This document shows, in pieces, positions 25,767 through 33,959 of a stretch of 64,000 nt of DNA. A model generated the notes under the pieces. It was not told the DNA's origin, did no database searches, and saw nothing but the letters and a program-made list of their open reading frames with translations. This DNA is from Pelobacter sp. UBA6093. Its GTDB lineage: Bacteria; Desulfobacterota; Desulfuromonadia; Desulfuromonadales; Syntrophotaleaceae. Each line of letters begins with the position of its first letter. Within the stretch, counting starts at the first letter, position 1. The position numbers and the translations under genes are program-made. Location: NCBI GenBank assembly GCA_002435955.1, contig DIWZ01000005.1, positions 1 to 64,000 on the forward strand, written 5' to 3'.

Positions 25767-26492
25767 TTACGGTGCCAGGACTTCTTTCATCATGACAGCC
25801 AGCTTGCGCAACGCATCGCCACCGTCGCCAACGAACGTTGAGCCATGCATGACGGCAAGACGCTGCGGCTCAAGATCTGCCAGGCGATGCAGGATGCCTT
25901 TGGTCTTCGCCGTATAGGGGAAGGAGTTCGCCAACGGACTCGCTTCGAAGCGAACAAGGGTTTCCTTTGTCCGCCCCAGGAGATCCTTATCCATCACAGG
26001 TTCGGCATTGCCGTTCTGGAGGAACAAATCGGAGCAAAAAAGCGTCTTGCCGGTTTCCTCGAAAAGCAGGCTGGCATCCCAACCATGGGGCACCTGGGGT
26101 GTTTCCAGAAAACGGAAGCGGTTTCGGCCAGTGACCAGAACTTCCCCCTCGGCCAGCACGTGTGCCCGATGGTCGGTGAAATCGTGGATGTTGATCGTGG
26201 CCCCGATAATGCCGCATATCGGTTTCGCTTGCGGGGCAATGTCGAGCCATGCGTTCAGCGAACCGCACTCGTCGGCCTCGAAGTGGCTGAATCCGATCCA
26301 GCGCAGGGTTGCAGGGTCGAGTATTTTCTCCACCGCATGACGTACCAGATCAAACATGCTCTTCATGCCGGTATGGAAAAGCAGCGGTTCGTCGTCCTGA
26401 ACCAGGAATTGATTGAACTGGAGGTCGTACCTGGCGATATACGTCGAAATACGGAAAAGACCAGGAGCAATTTCGTCCACCTGTGTACGCAT
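25767..26492 (-). CDS. Metallo-beta-lactamase-fold (ODP/FprA-like) protein
   Basis: 241 residues from the ATG with GGAGGATGTT upstream. The fold resembles the oxygen-binding di-iron (ODP) branch related to FprA flavoprotein domains: LLFHTGM, HFEADECGSLNAW (the HxExD ligand pattern replaces the HxHxDH of lactamases), PHGWDASLLFEE, FCSDLF and LAVMHGSTF. No flavodoxin domain follows, so it is a stand-alone lactamase-like domain. ODP-type proteins sense or reduce O2/NO in anaerobes and chemotaxis systems. Role here is inferred. Confidence 0.85.
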   Translation of the reverse strand: MRTQVDEIAPGLFRISTYIARYDLQFNQFLVQDDEPLLFHTGMKSMFDLVRHAVEKILDPATLRWIGFSHFEADECGSLNAWLDIAPQAKPICGIIGATINIHDFTDHRAHVLAEGEVLVTGRNRFRFLETPQVPHGWDASLLFEETGKTLFCSDLFLQNGNAEPVMDKDLLGRTKETLVRFEASPLANSFPYTAKTKGILHRLADLEPQRLAVMHGSTFVGDGGDALRKLAVMMKEVLAP

Positions 26493-26593
26493 AACATCCT
26501 CCTTGCTACAGATACGATATCCGCAATAAATCCAAGAGAAAAAATTTAGTGCTTTGAAATAGGGTAACACCGGCGATGCCAAAGGCAAACCCT

Positions 26594-26627
26594 GGGAGCC
26601 TGTCCGACTATCCGGGCCGAAGCGAAG
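26594..26627 (+). repeat. Interspersed repeat R8, copy 1
   Basis: GGGAGCCTGTCCGACTATCC followed by GGGCCGAAGCGAAGG matches AGGAGACTGTCGGACTATACGGGCAGAAGCGAA at 45259-45292 in the same orientation (about 80% identity by eye). Confidence 0.55.
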
Positions 26628-26777
26628 GTTGATGGCGGTGTTGGTCTCATAATGAGGTGAATCTTGAGATTGATCGTTACGAAGTTTCCGGCATTCCCCG
26701 ACCATGTTTCGCGCGTTGCGTGCATATGTTTTGCGTGACTCATCCCTCGGACATGTTATTGATCTAATGGTCAGGGC

Positions 26778-26805
26778 TTGTTCGTGAGTACATCTGGGAT
26801 ATACT
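26778..26805 (+). promoter_or_regulatory. Sigma70-type promoter candidate
   Basis: TTGTTC and TATACT separated by 16 bases, about 48 bases before the ATG of the 58-residue Cys protein. Together with the terminator at 27180 this defines a short monocistronic unit. Confidence 0.45.
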
Positions 26806-26853
26806 AAAGACATTCGCGAGAGACAGTGATATCCAACGAAAAGGAGGATAAAA

Positions 26854-27030
26854 ATGGTCATTCAGGATGGTGATGTATTGGTCGGTAAAGCTGGTGAATA
26901 TGACGTGGAATTAACAGTGACCAAAGTGTGCAAAGGTGAGGTTTGCTGGACCGAGTGCGACGCTGACTTGGTTTGCAATGGCGAACCGATGGTTCCTGTT
27001 TCATCTGGAGTCCCTCATACCCGCCGTTAG
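26854..27030 (+). CDS. Small four-cysteine protein (58 aa)
   Basis: Starts MVIQDGDVLVGKAGEYD with a strong GGAGGATAAAA ribosome-binding site. Four cysteines lie at 26, 31, 35 and 41 (KVCKGEVCWTECDADLVC), a spacing that could hold a metal or cluster but matches no family I know. It has its own promoter candidate and a downstream terminator 150 bases after the stop. The C-terminal end (PVSSGVPHTRR) may be the product of a frameshift, since the sequence beyond remains open in another frame. Divergent from the ODP-like gene. Function unknown. Confidence 0.6.
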   Translation: MVIQDGDVLVGKAGEYDVELTVTKVCKGEVCWTECDADLVCNGEPMVPVSSGVPHTRR

Positions 27031-27179
27031 GACCACTAGAGGCGACATCGATCCCTACACAGGAGGTTTGTTTGTGGTTCTATCCTCCAGATATAAATTC
27101 AGGGGGGGCTGCCAGGGTCGTTTTCACGGCGTCACTCAAAAACAGCCACGGCATGATTTGCAGATTCCTTAAAAAGAAA

Positions 27180-27212
27180 AGGCCCGCCTGAAAAAGGGGC
27201 GGGTCTTTTTTA
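27180..27212 (+). terminator. Intrinsic terminator
   Basis: AGGCCCGCCT, a short A-rich loop, then AGGGGCGGGTC followed by TTTTTT. It closes the unit of the 58-residue gene. Confidence 0.8.
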
Positions 27213-27270
27213 TATTAATGAAGGTCCATAACTAATTTGGTGCCTGTGAAAATTCAGGTGAACACGGTGT

Positions 27271-27312
27271 AGTTTTCATATGAGGAAAGGGGCCGTTTCC
27301 GGATGAAAACTA
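27271..27312 (-). repeat. Palindromic repeat R2, copy 2
   Basis: Reverse-complement copy of the 22746 repeat (AGTTTTCATATGAGG ... CCGTTTCCGGATGAAAACTA). Its last bases (CTA on + strand, TAG on - strand) supply the stop codon of the Cache-domain gene. Confidence 0.72.
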
Positions 27313-27756
27313 TTTATATGCCCCGCATCCGATGATGACATCGTCGATTCTCTGCACGTACGCCATTTTTGGCTCAACCGTCTTTGTTAAATAGTTCATC
27401 CATTTATAATCAACCCATCCCCCTTCTGGGCCAATCTTGATGAACTCACGTGCGAAATATTTTCCATCAGGGTCCTGGAAATTGGTGAAATCTTGGCCTA
27501 CGAGTTTTGCATCACCTCCGTGCGCTATGATTGTCCCGTTTGGATCATAGACAAAAATATAAAGATCCCCTTTTACGAATTGTCCTTTCGGTTTACTGAA
27601 TTCTGCCAGGGCTTTCTCCCTGCCGTTTGTCTTGTAAAAGGCGATTGCTTCCGCGACCAGTTCCTTTGCCTCTTCGGGAGTACCTGCGCCCCGGACCGAA
27701 GGTGTCAGGGCAAAAAGCAAAATGCCACATACGGCTGTTCCGAAAAGCTTTTTCAT
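27310..27756 (-). CDS. Periplasmic single-Cache-domain protein
   Basis: 148 residues. Signal peptide MKKLFGTAVCGILLFALTPSVRG, then a single Cache (sCache_2-like) domain: ELVAEAIAFYKTNGREKAL, YIFVYDPNGTIIAHGG, LVGQDF and GGWVDYKWMN. These domains bind small carboxylates or similar ligands outside the inner membrane. It lacks any fused kinase or chemoreceptor, so it is a soluble periplasmic sensor or binding protein. GGGAGGAGATTTCTG precedes the ATG. The stop codon is in repeat R2. Confidence 0.88.
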   Translation of the reverse strand: MKKLFGTAVCGILLFALTPSVRGAGTPEEAKELVAEAIAFYKTNGREKALAEFSKPKGQFVKGDLYIFVYDPNGTIIAHGGDAKLVGQDFTNFQDPDGKYFAREFIKIGPEGGWVDYKWMNYLTKTVEPKMAYVQRIDDVIIGCGAYK

Positions 27757-27911
27757 CAGAAATCTCCTCCCTGTTTTCTAACTGCGTTCGTTATGGCGAG
27801 CTGTTAGGCAGTGAAAAGTTGCTTCCTGTGCTGGCTGCCCCAGAGTGAAGAGGACCGAGGAGCGACAGGCAAGCCAGTCCGAATTGACGCGATTGATACG
27901 ATATCTTTTCC

Positions 27912-28628
27912 TCAAAAACCCTCAAAAGTCGGTCCCGCTTCGAACCTGCGCTGCCAGTCGGGATAGTCGATCACGTAATTGTAGCCGCAGACCTGGGCAA
28001 CCTTCCGTCCTTCGAGATGCTCGCGGATGCGGCGTCCGCCGGCGATGGTCCGCTCCAAGGAGCCAAACGGATTGAACTTCATGGCATCGCCTTCGAGAAA
28101 GACGTAATCGCAGATAAACAACGTCTCCTCGAAGATGAAGAAGGTGAATCCGGGGGTATGCCCGTCGACCTGAAAAGCCTGAATGCCGAGATGATTGAAA
28201 TCCTGGGTGAAGGTTTCATCGAAACTGAAGGGACGGCAGATTTCATGGTTCGAATCGGCCTGGTGGATGTATACCCGGGCGTCAAAATGCTCCCGGTAGA
28301 GGTTGGAGGCGCCGAGAAAGTGGTGGTGGGTGAACAGGATGGTGTCGGCTTTCGGCAAGGAGGAATCGAAGGAGGAAGGGCAGTCGATCCAGCAGGCATT
28401 GCCTCCGGTTTCGATGCGGTAGGCGGCATGTTCGAAGCCGAGCGACGGCTGGGAATTGAGCCTGGTCACCTTTTCGTTGACCCGCGTACCCACTACCTTG
28501 AAGCGGGCTGAGCATTCCTCGGCGGTAATGAACCGATCCTTTTTTGCTCCGCAAAAAGGGCACGTATCTGGATGGAACCCGATCATGTTGAAACCGCAGA
28601 CGAGGCAGACGTACTGTTCTTTTCTCAT
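27912..28628 (-). CDS. Rubredoxin-like/metallo-beta-lactamase-fold hydrolase
   Basis: 238 residues; ATG 28628 has GGAGGAATGTCG upstream. The N-terminus is rubredoxin-like with two Cys pairs (CLVCG and CPFCG), then an MBL fold with FTHHHFLGASN, DGHTPGF and CDYVF. The motifs HHH..G and GHTPG are diagnostic of the MBL fold, although the first motif lacks the full HxHxDH. Such fusions occur in anaerobes and are thought to act in oxidative or nitrosative defence or glyoxalase-like hydrolysis. Substrate unknown. Confidence 0.85.
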   Translation of the reverse strand: MRKEQYVCLVCGFNMIGFHPDTCPFCGAKKDRFITAEECSARFKVVGTRVNEKVTRLNSQPSLGFEHAAYRIETGGNACWIDCPSSFDSSLPKADTILFTHHHFLGASNLYREHFDARVYIHQADSNHEICRPFSFDETFTQDFNHLGIQAFQVDGHTPGFTFFIFEETLFICDYVFLEGDAMKFNPFGSLERTIAGGRRIREHLEGRKVAQVCGYNYVIDYPDWQRRFEAGPTFEGF

Positions 28629-28826
28629 CGACATTCCTCCTCGTTTCATTTCGCTGAAGGAAACTTGCGGACAAGATAAAGCCTAGCAAAGATTGGGTGG
28701 ACTGGGAGATGCCCATGGTGCCGCTTCAAGAATCCTCTTGACCGATCTTCTCTCCCGGGGCAGCGACTCGCTTCCGCAAGGCATGGGAGCAGAAACTGGC
28801 GGTGGGGCCGGCGCGAAAGGGATCGG

Positions 28827-29840
28827 TTATCGCCGTGGATTCTCGGCAACGTCACCGAGTTCGACCAGTACCTTTAGGAGGTCCTGCGCCAGCAGGCCCG
28901 CCAGTTCGTCGCGGGCCCTGATCTCCGCCATTGCGGGCTGGAGCGCCGAACTCTTGTACGACCATTGATGGGAACCGATCACATTGCCGCTGGCTGTTTC
29001 GAGCAAAGAGACTCGCAGGGTGCCGCGTACCCAGTTCCAGCCATCCCCGGCGGTGAATTTTTGGCTGTCGAGCTCGGCCCGAAGCAGGTATTCGGCCTGG
29101 GTCCCGCCGGCCAGATGTTTGATTCCGGCATTGCCGAGGGCGCCGGCCAGAAGATCACTGGTCCCGCCAAGTTCATCCTTGCCCACCGCAACTCCAATCT
29201 GCCAACGATCCAGCAGGGTTTCGAAGTCGCTCTTCAGTTCGGCCAGTGAATATTTCGGCGGCAGCCCAATGCCGGTTCCATCGACAATCCGCAGCATCTT
29301 TTGCGGATGGCGGCGCTGCAACTGGGCGTACAGGGCGTTGTAAGCGGCGCTGACCTTTTCCGGCAGGGCGTCATGACTGCGGGCACGGGCTATATTCTGC
29401 GCGGTCTCGGCGTCAAGGGCGGCAATCTCGGCACGCAGCCGGTTGCCGGCTTGCAGCCGGTCGAGTACGGCCAGAGCGTGGTAATCCCCCCCGTTCTCAC
29501 CGCGCCAGGTCTGGACAATCTCCACGCCATTGACGATCTGACTGGTCTGCAACTGGATATCACGGCTGATGCTGGCCTGCAGTCCATCATTGGCGCTACT
29601 TCCCTGCAGCCATTGCAGGGAATCGCTGCTGCTTTCGCGCACCGTCACTTCGAACACCTTGGCCAGATCGGTACGCGCCCGGTCGCGGGCCACCCCCGCC
29701 GTCTCCCCCTGTCCACGCCCGTTCAGGTAGCGCGCGGCAGGATAATCAGCCGGTTCGGCGGTGAGCCAGTCGGGACTGACCGGGGCTTTGGCACAGCCGA
29801 CACCCAGGACTAGCCCAATCAGGACAATCATCGTTTTCAT
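28827..29840 (-). CDS. LPP20-family lipoprotein (long form)
   Basis: 337 residues. Lipoprotein signal MKTMIVLIGLVLGVGCAK with GVGC lipobox. The N-terminal half matches the LPP20 type (NGRGQGETAGVARDRARTDLAKVFEV, ALAVLDRLQAGNRL); the C-terminal half (RIVDGTGIGLPPKYSLAEL, LRVSLLETASGNVIG) resembles a CsgG/LpoB-like alpha/beta domain. The ATG starts immediately after the TAG of the COG3014 gene (TAGATG). Last gene of a four-gene lipoprotein operon. Outer-membrane location expected. Confidence 0.85.
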   Translation of the reverse strand: MKTMIVLIGLVLGVGCAKAPVSPDWLTAEPADYPAARYLNGRGQGETAGVARDRARTDLAKVFEVTVRESSSDSLQWLQGSSANDGLQASISRDIQLQTSQIVNGVEIVQTWRGENGGDYHALAVLDRLQAGNRLRAEIAALDAETAQNIARARSHDALPEKVSAAYNALYAQLQRRHPQKMLRIVDGTGIGLPPKYSLAELKSDFETLLDRWQIGVAVGKDELGGTSDLLAGALGNAGIKHLAGGTQAEYLLRAELDSQKFTAGDGWNWVRGTLRVSLLETASGNVIGSHQWSYKSSALQPAMAEIRARDELAGLLAQDLLKVLVELGDVAENPRR

Positions 29841-31169
29841 CTAGTGCCTCCCCAGCAGAGAACCCTCTGCCACCTCGTGGCAGGAGATAAAGGTTTTTCG
29901 CCCGGAAACCAGGCGGGTAGCGGGATAAAAGAGTTTCCTTACCGGTCGACCGGCGGCATCAAGCAGCTCTACCTCGAGATCATACTCGCCCGGCGGCAAC
30001 GCCACCCGCGCCAGCTGGATACTGGCCGGCAAAGACAACCAGCTGCGGGTATCGGCACGTTCGGTCAACAGGCCGGTAATGTTGATCAACAGGCCGGCGA
30101 GTTCGTTCTCCTTGCCCGCCTTGTTGCTCATCTGGTATTTGAGCATCGCCCGCGCCGTCGCCCGGGCCAGAATCGCCGGCTGATTGCGTTCGAGCTCTGC
30201 AATGGCCAGTTCCTCGATATTGGCAAAGGCCTCGGTCTGCACCTCCCGACCGCCGATTCGCAGCCGGGCCGTGGAAAAACTGGCCGGTCGCCGCAAATAG
30301 GCCGGCAGGGCAACCCGTACCAACAGGTTCCGTGACGGCACCGGCACCATGATCGCCTGCTCGATCTTCACCGGGGCCAGGCCGTTGTGAAAGATAAAGA
30401 CCAACTCCCCATGGTCGCTCACTTGGTCGGCGCTCTGCCAGCTGTCGATGGCAAAGTCGTCTGCGTACTGGCGATTTTCCTCAATCAGCCCGACCGCTTC
30501 GCTGGCCCGCAGCAGGTCGTATTCCAGTTGCCGCGGCACATCCAGCGGATAACGATCACGGTGCTGCAGATAAGCCTGGTATGCGCTGCGATAGGCAATC
30601 ATCGCATCGCTCCATTCGCCCCCAGCTTCGTAGATGAGGGCGGTCAGGTAGCGGGCAAAGGGGTTGTCGGCGAAGAGAGGCCCGACCTCTTTGTCCCCCA
30701 GTTCGCCCAGCAGCAGGTCAAGCTGAAGCGCCTCAACCCGGGCCTCGTCCAGCTGCCCGAGTTCCAAATAGTTCAAGGCCGAGTAGAGATTGAGCATCAC
30801 CTGCTCGTAAGGGGCGCCGGCATAGCTGCACGTCCCATCGTTGATCATGAGGGCCGTCGTCTGTTCGCGCAGGCTCAAGGCGTTGAGCTCTTCGACCAAT
30901 TTCTTGGCTTCGGCAAACTCCTGGCTGCTGGCGACGTACTCGCCGTTCATGCTCAACAGCATTCCGCGGTCCATCAGGTGGAGGAGTCGGTTGCGCTCGG
31001 GTGTTTTCGTTTTGGCCAGCAGTTCAAGCGCGCGCTCTTTGTCTTGCGCGGCAATTTCGGCGGCAATCGGCGCGAAGCTGTTGCTGTAGGAAGCGCAGCC
31101 GCACAACACAAGGAGCAGGACCAGGGTGAATCCGCGCACGGCGCAAACCATCCGATTAGGCCGGGTCAT
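29841..31169 (-). CDS. COG3014-type TPR-like lipoprotein
   Basis: 442 residues. Lipobox LLCGCAS-type signal (VLLLVLCGCASYSN). The helical repeat region includes RALELLAKTKTPERNRLLHLMDRG, AEAKKLVEELNALS, NYLELGQLDEARVEALQLD. The C-terminal half is beta-rich with VPSRNLLVRVALPAYLRRP. This arrangement is the COG3014 family, commonly beside LpoB-like and LPP20 genes. It lies 5 bases after the LpoB gene and is immediately followed by the LPP20 gene. Possibly a scaffold for a lipoprotein complex at the outer membrane (inference). Confidence 0.85.
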   Translation of the reverse strand: MTRPNRMVCAVRGFTLVLLLVLCGCASYSNSFAPIAAEIAAQDKERALELLAKTKTPERNRLLHLMDRGMLLSMNGEYVASSQEFAEAKKLVEELNALSLREQTTALMINDGTCSYAGAPYEQVMLNLYSALNYLELGQLDEARVEALQLDLLLGELGDKEVGPLFADNPFARYLTALIYEAGGEWSDAMIAYRSAYQAYLQHRDRYPLDVPRQLEYDLLRASEAVGLIEENRQYADDFAIDSWQSADQVSDHGELVFIFHNGLAPVKIEQAIMVPVPSRNLLVRVALPAYLRRPASFSTARLRIGGREVQTEAFANIEELAIAELERNQPAILARATARAMLKYQMSNKAGKENELAGLLINITGLLTERADTRSWLSLPASIQLARVALPPGEYDLEVELLDAAGRPVRKLFYPATRLVSGRKTFISCHEVAEGSLLGRH

Positions 31170-31174
31170 CCGCT

Positions 31175-31780
31175 TCAGTAACGCAGCTTGCTGCGCTGAA
31201 CAAATTTCTTGATCTTCTTCTGTCCGAGCCAGACCTTGCGATTGTCAGCCAGGCTGATCAGGGTCAGATCGACCTGGTAGTAGCGTACCTGATCCTTGCT
31301 GGCGTGATCGATGATGGTGTTGATCTGCCCCTGGAGCATGAAATCGGCGCCGAGTTCCTGCCCCATCGCCTTGCGCGTCTCCTCGCGAGCATGCAGATCC
31401 TGGTCCTTGCGTTCGTCGCGAATCTCCCCGCGCTCAAAAGACGAGGCGACAAAATCGACCCGTCCCGAATTGACCATGGAGCGCTCCATATCGGCGACAA
31501 AGGTATTGAGATTAATATGCTCATGGCTCAGATTACGCACCGTCCCGACGATGACCGCCGGACGTTTGCCGGTTTCGGCACGGAAATTCCCGACCCAGGG
31601 GCGCTCCAGCATATCGGCGATCATCTCTTCGGAGACCAGCCGCGAATCGGTATCGTTCCAGGTGCCGCTCAGATCCACGACTTCATCCGGGGCGATGCGG
31701 TTGACCTTGGTGCTGCAGCCGGACATCAGGGTCGCAGCCAGCAGGATGGTGACCAGCAGGGAAATTTTGTAGATTTTCAC
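31175..31780 (-). CDS. LpoB-family penicillin-binding-protein activator lipoprotein
   Basis: 201 residues. Signal peptide with lipobox MSGCST; then IAPDEVVDLSGTWNDTDSRLV, RPAVIVGTVRNLSHEHIN, FLQGQI-like FMLQGQINTIIDHASKDQVRYY and QVDLTLISLADNRKVW. These are signature stretches of LpoB/YcfM, which reaches from the outer membrane to stimulate PBP1b in enterobacteria. The start overlaps the preceding LPP20 gene by four bases (ATGA). An LpoB-like protein here predicts regulation of peptidoglycan synthesis or a related envelope task. Confidence 0.9.
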   Translation of the reverse strand: MKIYKISLLVTILLAATLMSGCSTKVNRIAPDEVVDLSGTWNDTDSRLVSEEMIADMLERPWVGNFRAETGKRPAVIVGTVRNLSHEHINLNTFVADMERSMVNSGRVDFVASSFERGEIRDERKDQDLHAREETRKAMGQELGADFMLQGQINTIIDHASKDQVRYYQVDLTLISLADNRKVWLGQKKIKKFVQRSKLRY

Positions 31781-32328
31781 TTGGTTCCCTCCAGCCGACG
31801 ATCAAAAATAGTATCACCGTGGGCTTCGAGAAACTTCCCGAAGTCCTGATTCATCTCCTGGTTGGCGGCCACGATCCGCTTGACCTGTTCGAGATCGAGT
31901 TCGGCAATGGCATGGATGGTACCACTCTTCTTGTCCCGCCAGTGGCCGATGATCCTGGCGCCGCTCAGATTGGTTTGGGTCAGGCTTTCGATCTGGCGCG
32001 CAACCGATTGCTGCCCAGCCATCTCGCCGCCTGAGCCTGTGGCGTTCCCGTAATCACTGTTGACCACATCGAAGAACGACGAAAGCACCCTTGCCACCTC
32101 GGCGCGGGCACGGTTGTCGGCGGTGGAAACCTGCAACGATTCATCCCCCATCAACGGGGCCTGGCCCACCCCGTGGAACAACCTGCCCCCCTTGTCGTTG
32201 AGGATCTGGGACCCTTCGTTGACCCAGTTCGGCGCCCCCTTGATGCCAAGATCGCTCTCCACTCTGGTTTTACCGGCACATCCTGCCATTAGCAGAACAG
32301 CCAGACAGACAGCAAACAGTTTTTTCAT
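31777..32328 (-). CDS. LPP20-family lipoprotein (short form)
   Basis: 183 residues. Lipobox MAGCAG (KKLFAVCLAVLLMAGCAGK). LPP20-like motifs: HGVGQAPLMGDESLQVSTADNRARAEVARVLSSF, ARQIESLTQTNLSGARIIGHW and AIAELDLEQVKRIV. First gene of the lipoprotein operon, with GGGAGGACATTG upstream. Paired with the longer LPP20 protein at the other end of the operon; the two share the domain but little identity. Confidence 0.88.
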   Translation of the reverse strand: MKKLFAVCLAVLLMAGCAGKTRVESDLGIKGAPNWVNEGSQILNDKGGRLFHGVGQAPLMGDESLQVSTADNRARAEVARVLSSFFDVVNSDYGNATGSGGEMAGQQSVARQIESLTQTNLSGARIIGHWRDKKSGTIHAIAELDLEQVKRIVAANQEMNQDFGKFLEAHGDTIFDRRLEGTK

Positions 32329-32525
32329 GATTACAATGTCCTCCCCTAAAAAGTATCGATTCCACTGATGTTGAGAACCCAGTCGTAATTTTACCTTTCG
32401 ATTCAGCCGTCAGTGTACTCAGGCAACATGCCGACATTGGAATAATACCACAAACACTCCTTCTTCCCGCCGCTACAACCTTAATCTTTGCCCCTCGAGA
32501 AGAGATGCTTTTTCACTTCCGGCGT

Positions 32526-33578
32526 TCAGACTACCCGGATTCCCGGCCGGGAATCCGCCACCGCCCGACCGATGATCGCTGCCGAAGCAATGCCGGCCCC
32601 CCGCAAATCCCGCAGCAGGGCCTCGGCCTGATCCTCGGCAACCGCCAGCAGCAAGCCGCCGGAGGTCTGGGGATCGAAGAGCAATTCCTCCTGTGCTGCC
32701 GAGAGCTTCACCGCCAGATCCAGTTTCCCGGTCACCAGCTTTCGGTTCGGTCCATTGCTGCCGGTGGTCTCTCCTTTTTCATACATCTTCAGGACGTTTG
32801 GATAAATGGGCAGAGCCGCATAGGCGAATTCGATCACCAGCCCGCTCCCCCGGGCCATCTCCAGGGTGTGCCCGGCCAGGGCGAAACCGGTGATGTCGGT
32901 GCAGGCATGGATATCGTACTTCAGGGCGATCTCCACCGCCGGTCCGTTGAGAAAAGCGACCTGCGGCAGCACCGGGTCGAGTTCCGCCCGCGGCAATCGG
33001 CCGGAGCGGCAGGCGTTGAAAAGCACGCCGGTTCCCAGGGGTTTGGTGAGAATCAGCACATCGCCCGGAAGGGCTCCGTGGTTGGCGAGAATCCGCTTTG
33101 GCGACACCAATCCGGTTACGGCCAGGCCGTAGACCGGTTCCTCGCTGTCGGTGGAGTGCCCCCCAGCCAGGCTGGCGCCGGCCTCGGTCACCTTTTCGTG
33201 TCCCCCCTTGAGGATTTCCCGCAGCACATCGGAGCCGAGTTTTTTCTCCGGGTACATCACCAGGTTCAGGGCGGTAATGGGCCGGCCGCCCATGGCGTAG
33301 ATATCGGAGAGGGCGTTGGCGGCGGCAATGCGCCCGAACCAGATCGGTTCGTCCACCGGCGGGGTGATATAATCCACCGTCGAAACCACCGCCAGTTCAT
33401 CGGTCAACCGATAGACCGCGGCATCATCACTCGATTCAAACCCGATCAGCAGGTTCGGGTCGGTCGGGGCCGGCAGCCCCTGCAGTGCGTCCGACAGGAC
33501 CGTCGGACCGATTTTGGCCGCTCAGCCGCAGGTGCGGGCCAGGCCGGTGAGAGTTCTTTTCTTGCCGAAGAATTTCAT
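32526..33578 (-). CDS. selD: Selenide, water dikinase SelD with in-frame UGA selenocysteine
   Basis: Read from the ATG at 33578, the frame is 350 residues with a single UGA at codon 19 (33522-33524). Residues 17-25 read C-G-U-A-A-K-I-G-P: the UGA falls exactly where E. coli SelD has catalytic Cys17, and the essential Lys follows three residues later (UxxK = CxxK). Downstream motifs are intact: ALSDIYAMGGRP, GGHSTDSEEP, TDITGFALAGH, DPQTSGGLL. SelD makes selenophosphate from selenide and ATP. A hairpin 13 bases after UGA (33489-33508) fits a bacterial SECIS. Gene callers would truncate it at 33407 or later. Confidence 0.93.
33489..33508 (-). promoter_or_regulatory. Bacterial SECIS hairpin of selD
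   Basis: In the mRNA, GTCCGAC, loop GGTCCT, GTCGGAC form a 7-bp perfect stem starting 13 bases after the UGA. The loop begins GGUC, as in the SelB-binding apical loop of E. coli fdhF. Confidence 0.7.
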
Positions 33579-33596
33579 TGCGCTCTCCACTTTCCG

Positions 33597-33725
33597 TTAT
33601 GTCGAATAGGATGAAAACTGAACCGAGATTTTCAATCTGCGGCGGATAAGCTGCGAGGTGGTGTCGATGTAAAAGCCCAGGGTATAGATGCCGAGAATCC
33701 CCAAGATCGCCGATTCCTGCATCAT
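33597..33725 (-). CDS. Possible small membrane peptide upstream of selD (42 aa)
   Basis: GGGAGGTT immediately precedes ATGATG at 33720-33725. The peptide MMQESAILGILGIYTLGFYI has one hydrophobic segment, then TTSQLIRRRLKISVQF. Its stop is 18 bases before the selD start, so it may be a leader or small membrane protein of the selD transcript. No family recognised. Confidence 0.4.
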   Translation of the reverse strand: MMQESAILGILGIYTLGFYIDTTSQLIRRRLKISVQFSSYST

Positions 33726-33959
33726 AACCTCCCAGCGATAAAAGAGAAAGGCCAGAAACTGCCCGTACACCCGCGACAGCATCGACGGCCTCAGGGTTGG
33801 ATGAACAGATAAGCGAGGATGTATCAATAGGAAAAGTGAACAGAATTGATAATACCGATACCCCCTTTTCATAATTTAAATTTCAAGTTGCAACATCCCC
33901 CTGCGTGTGGAAAGATTGATGGAAAGCGCCCACGAAACCATTCGTTGAAAAGGAAGACC

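Larger units (their letters stand above)
26493..26853. other. Divergent intergenic region with R8 repeat and promoter
   Basis: No gene seen in 361 bases. It holds an R8 repeat at 26594-26627, the promoter at 26778-26805 and the leader of the 58-residue gene. Confidence 0.5.

Noticed and set aside
33408..33524. SelD as a frameshifted or truncated pseudogene
   Set aside because: The single UGA stands at the catalytic Cys position and a hairpin follows; all other motifs are intact, so selenocysteine is the better reading.
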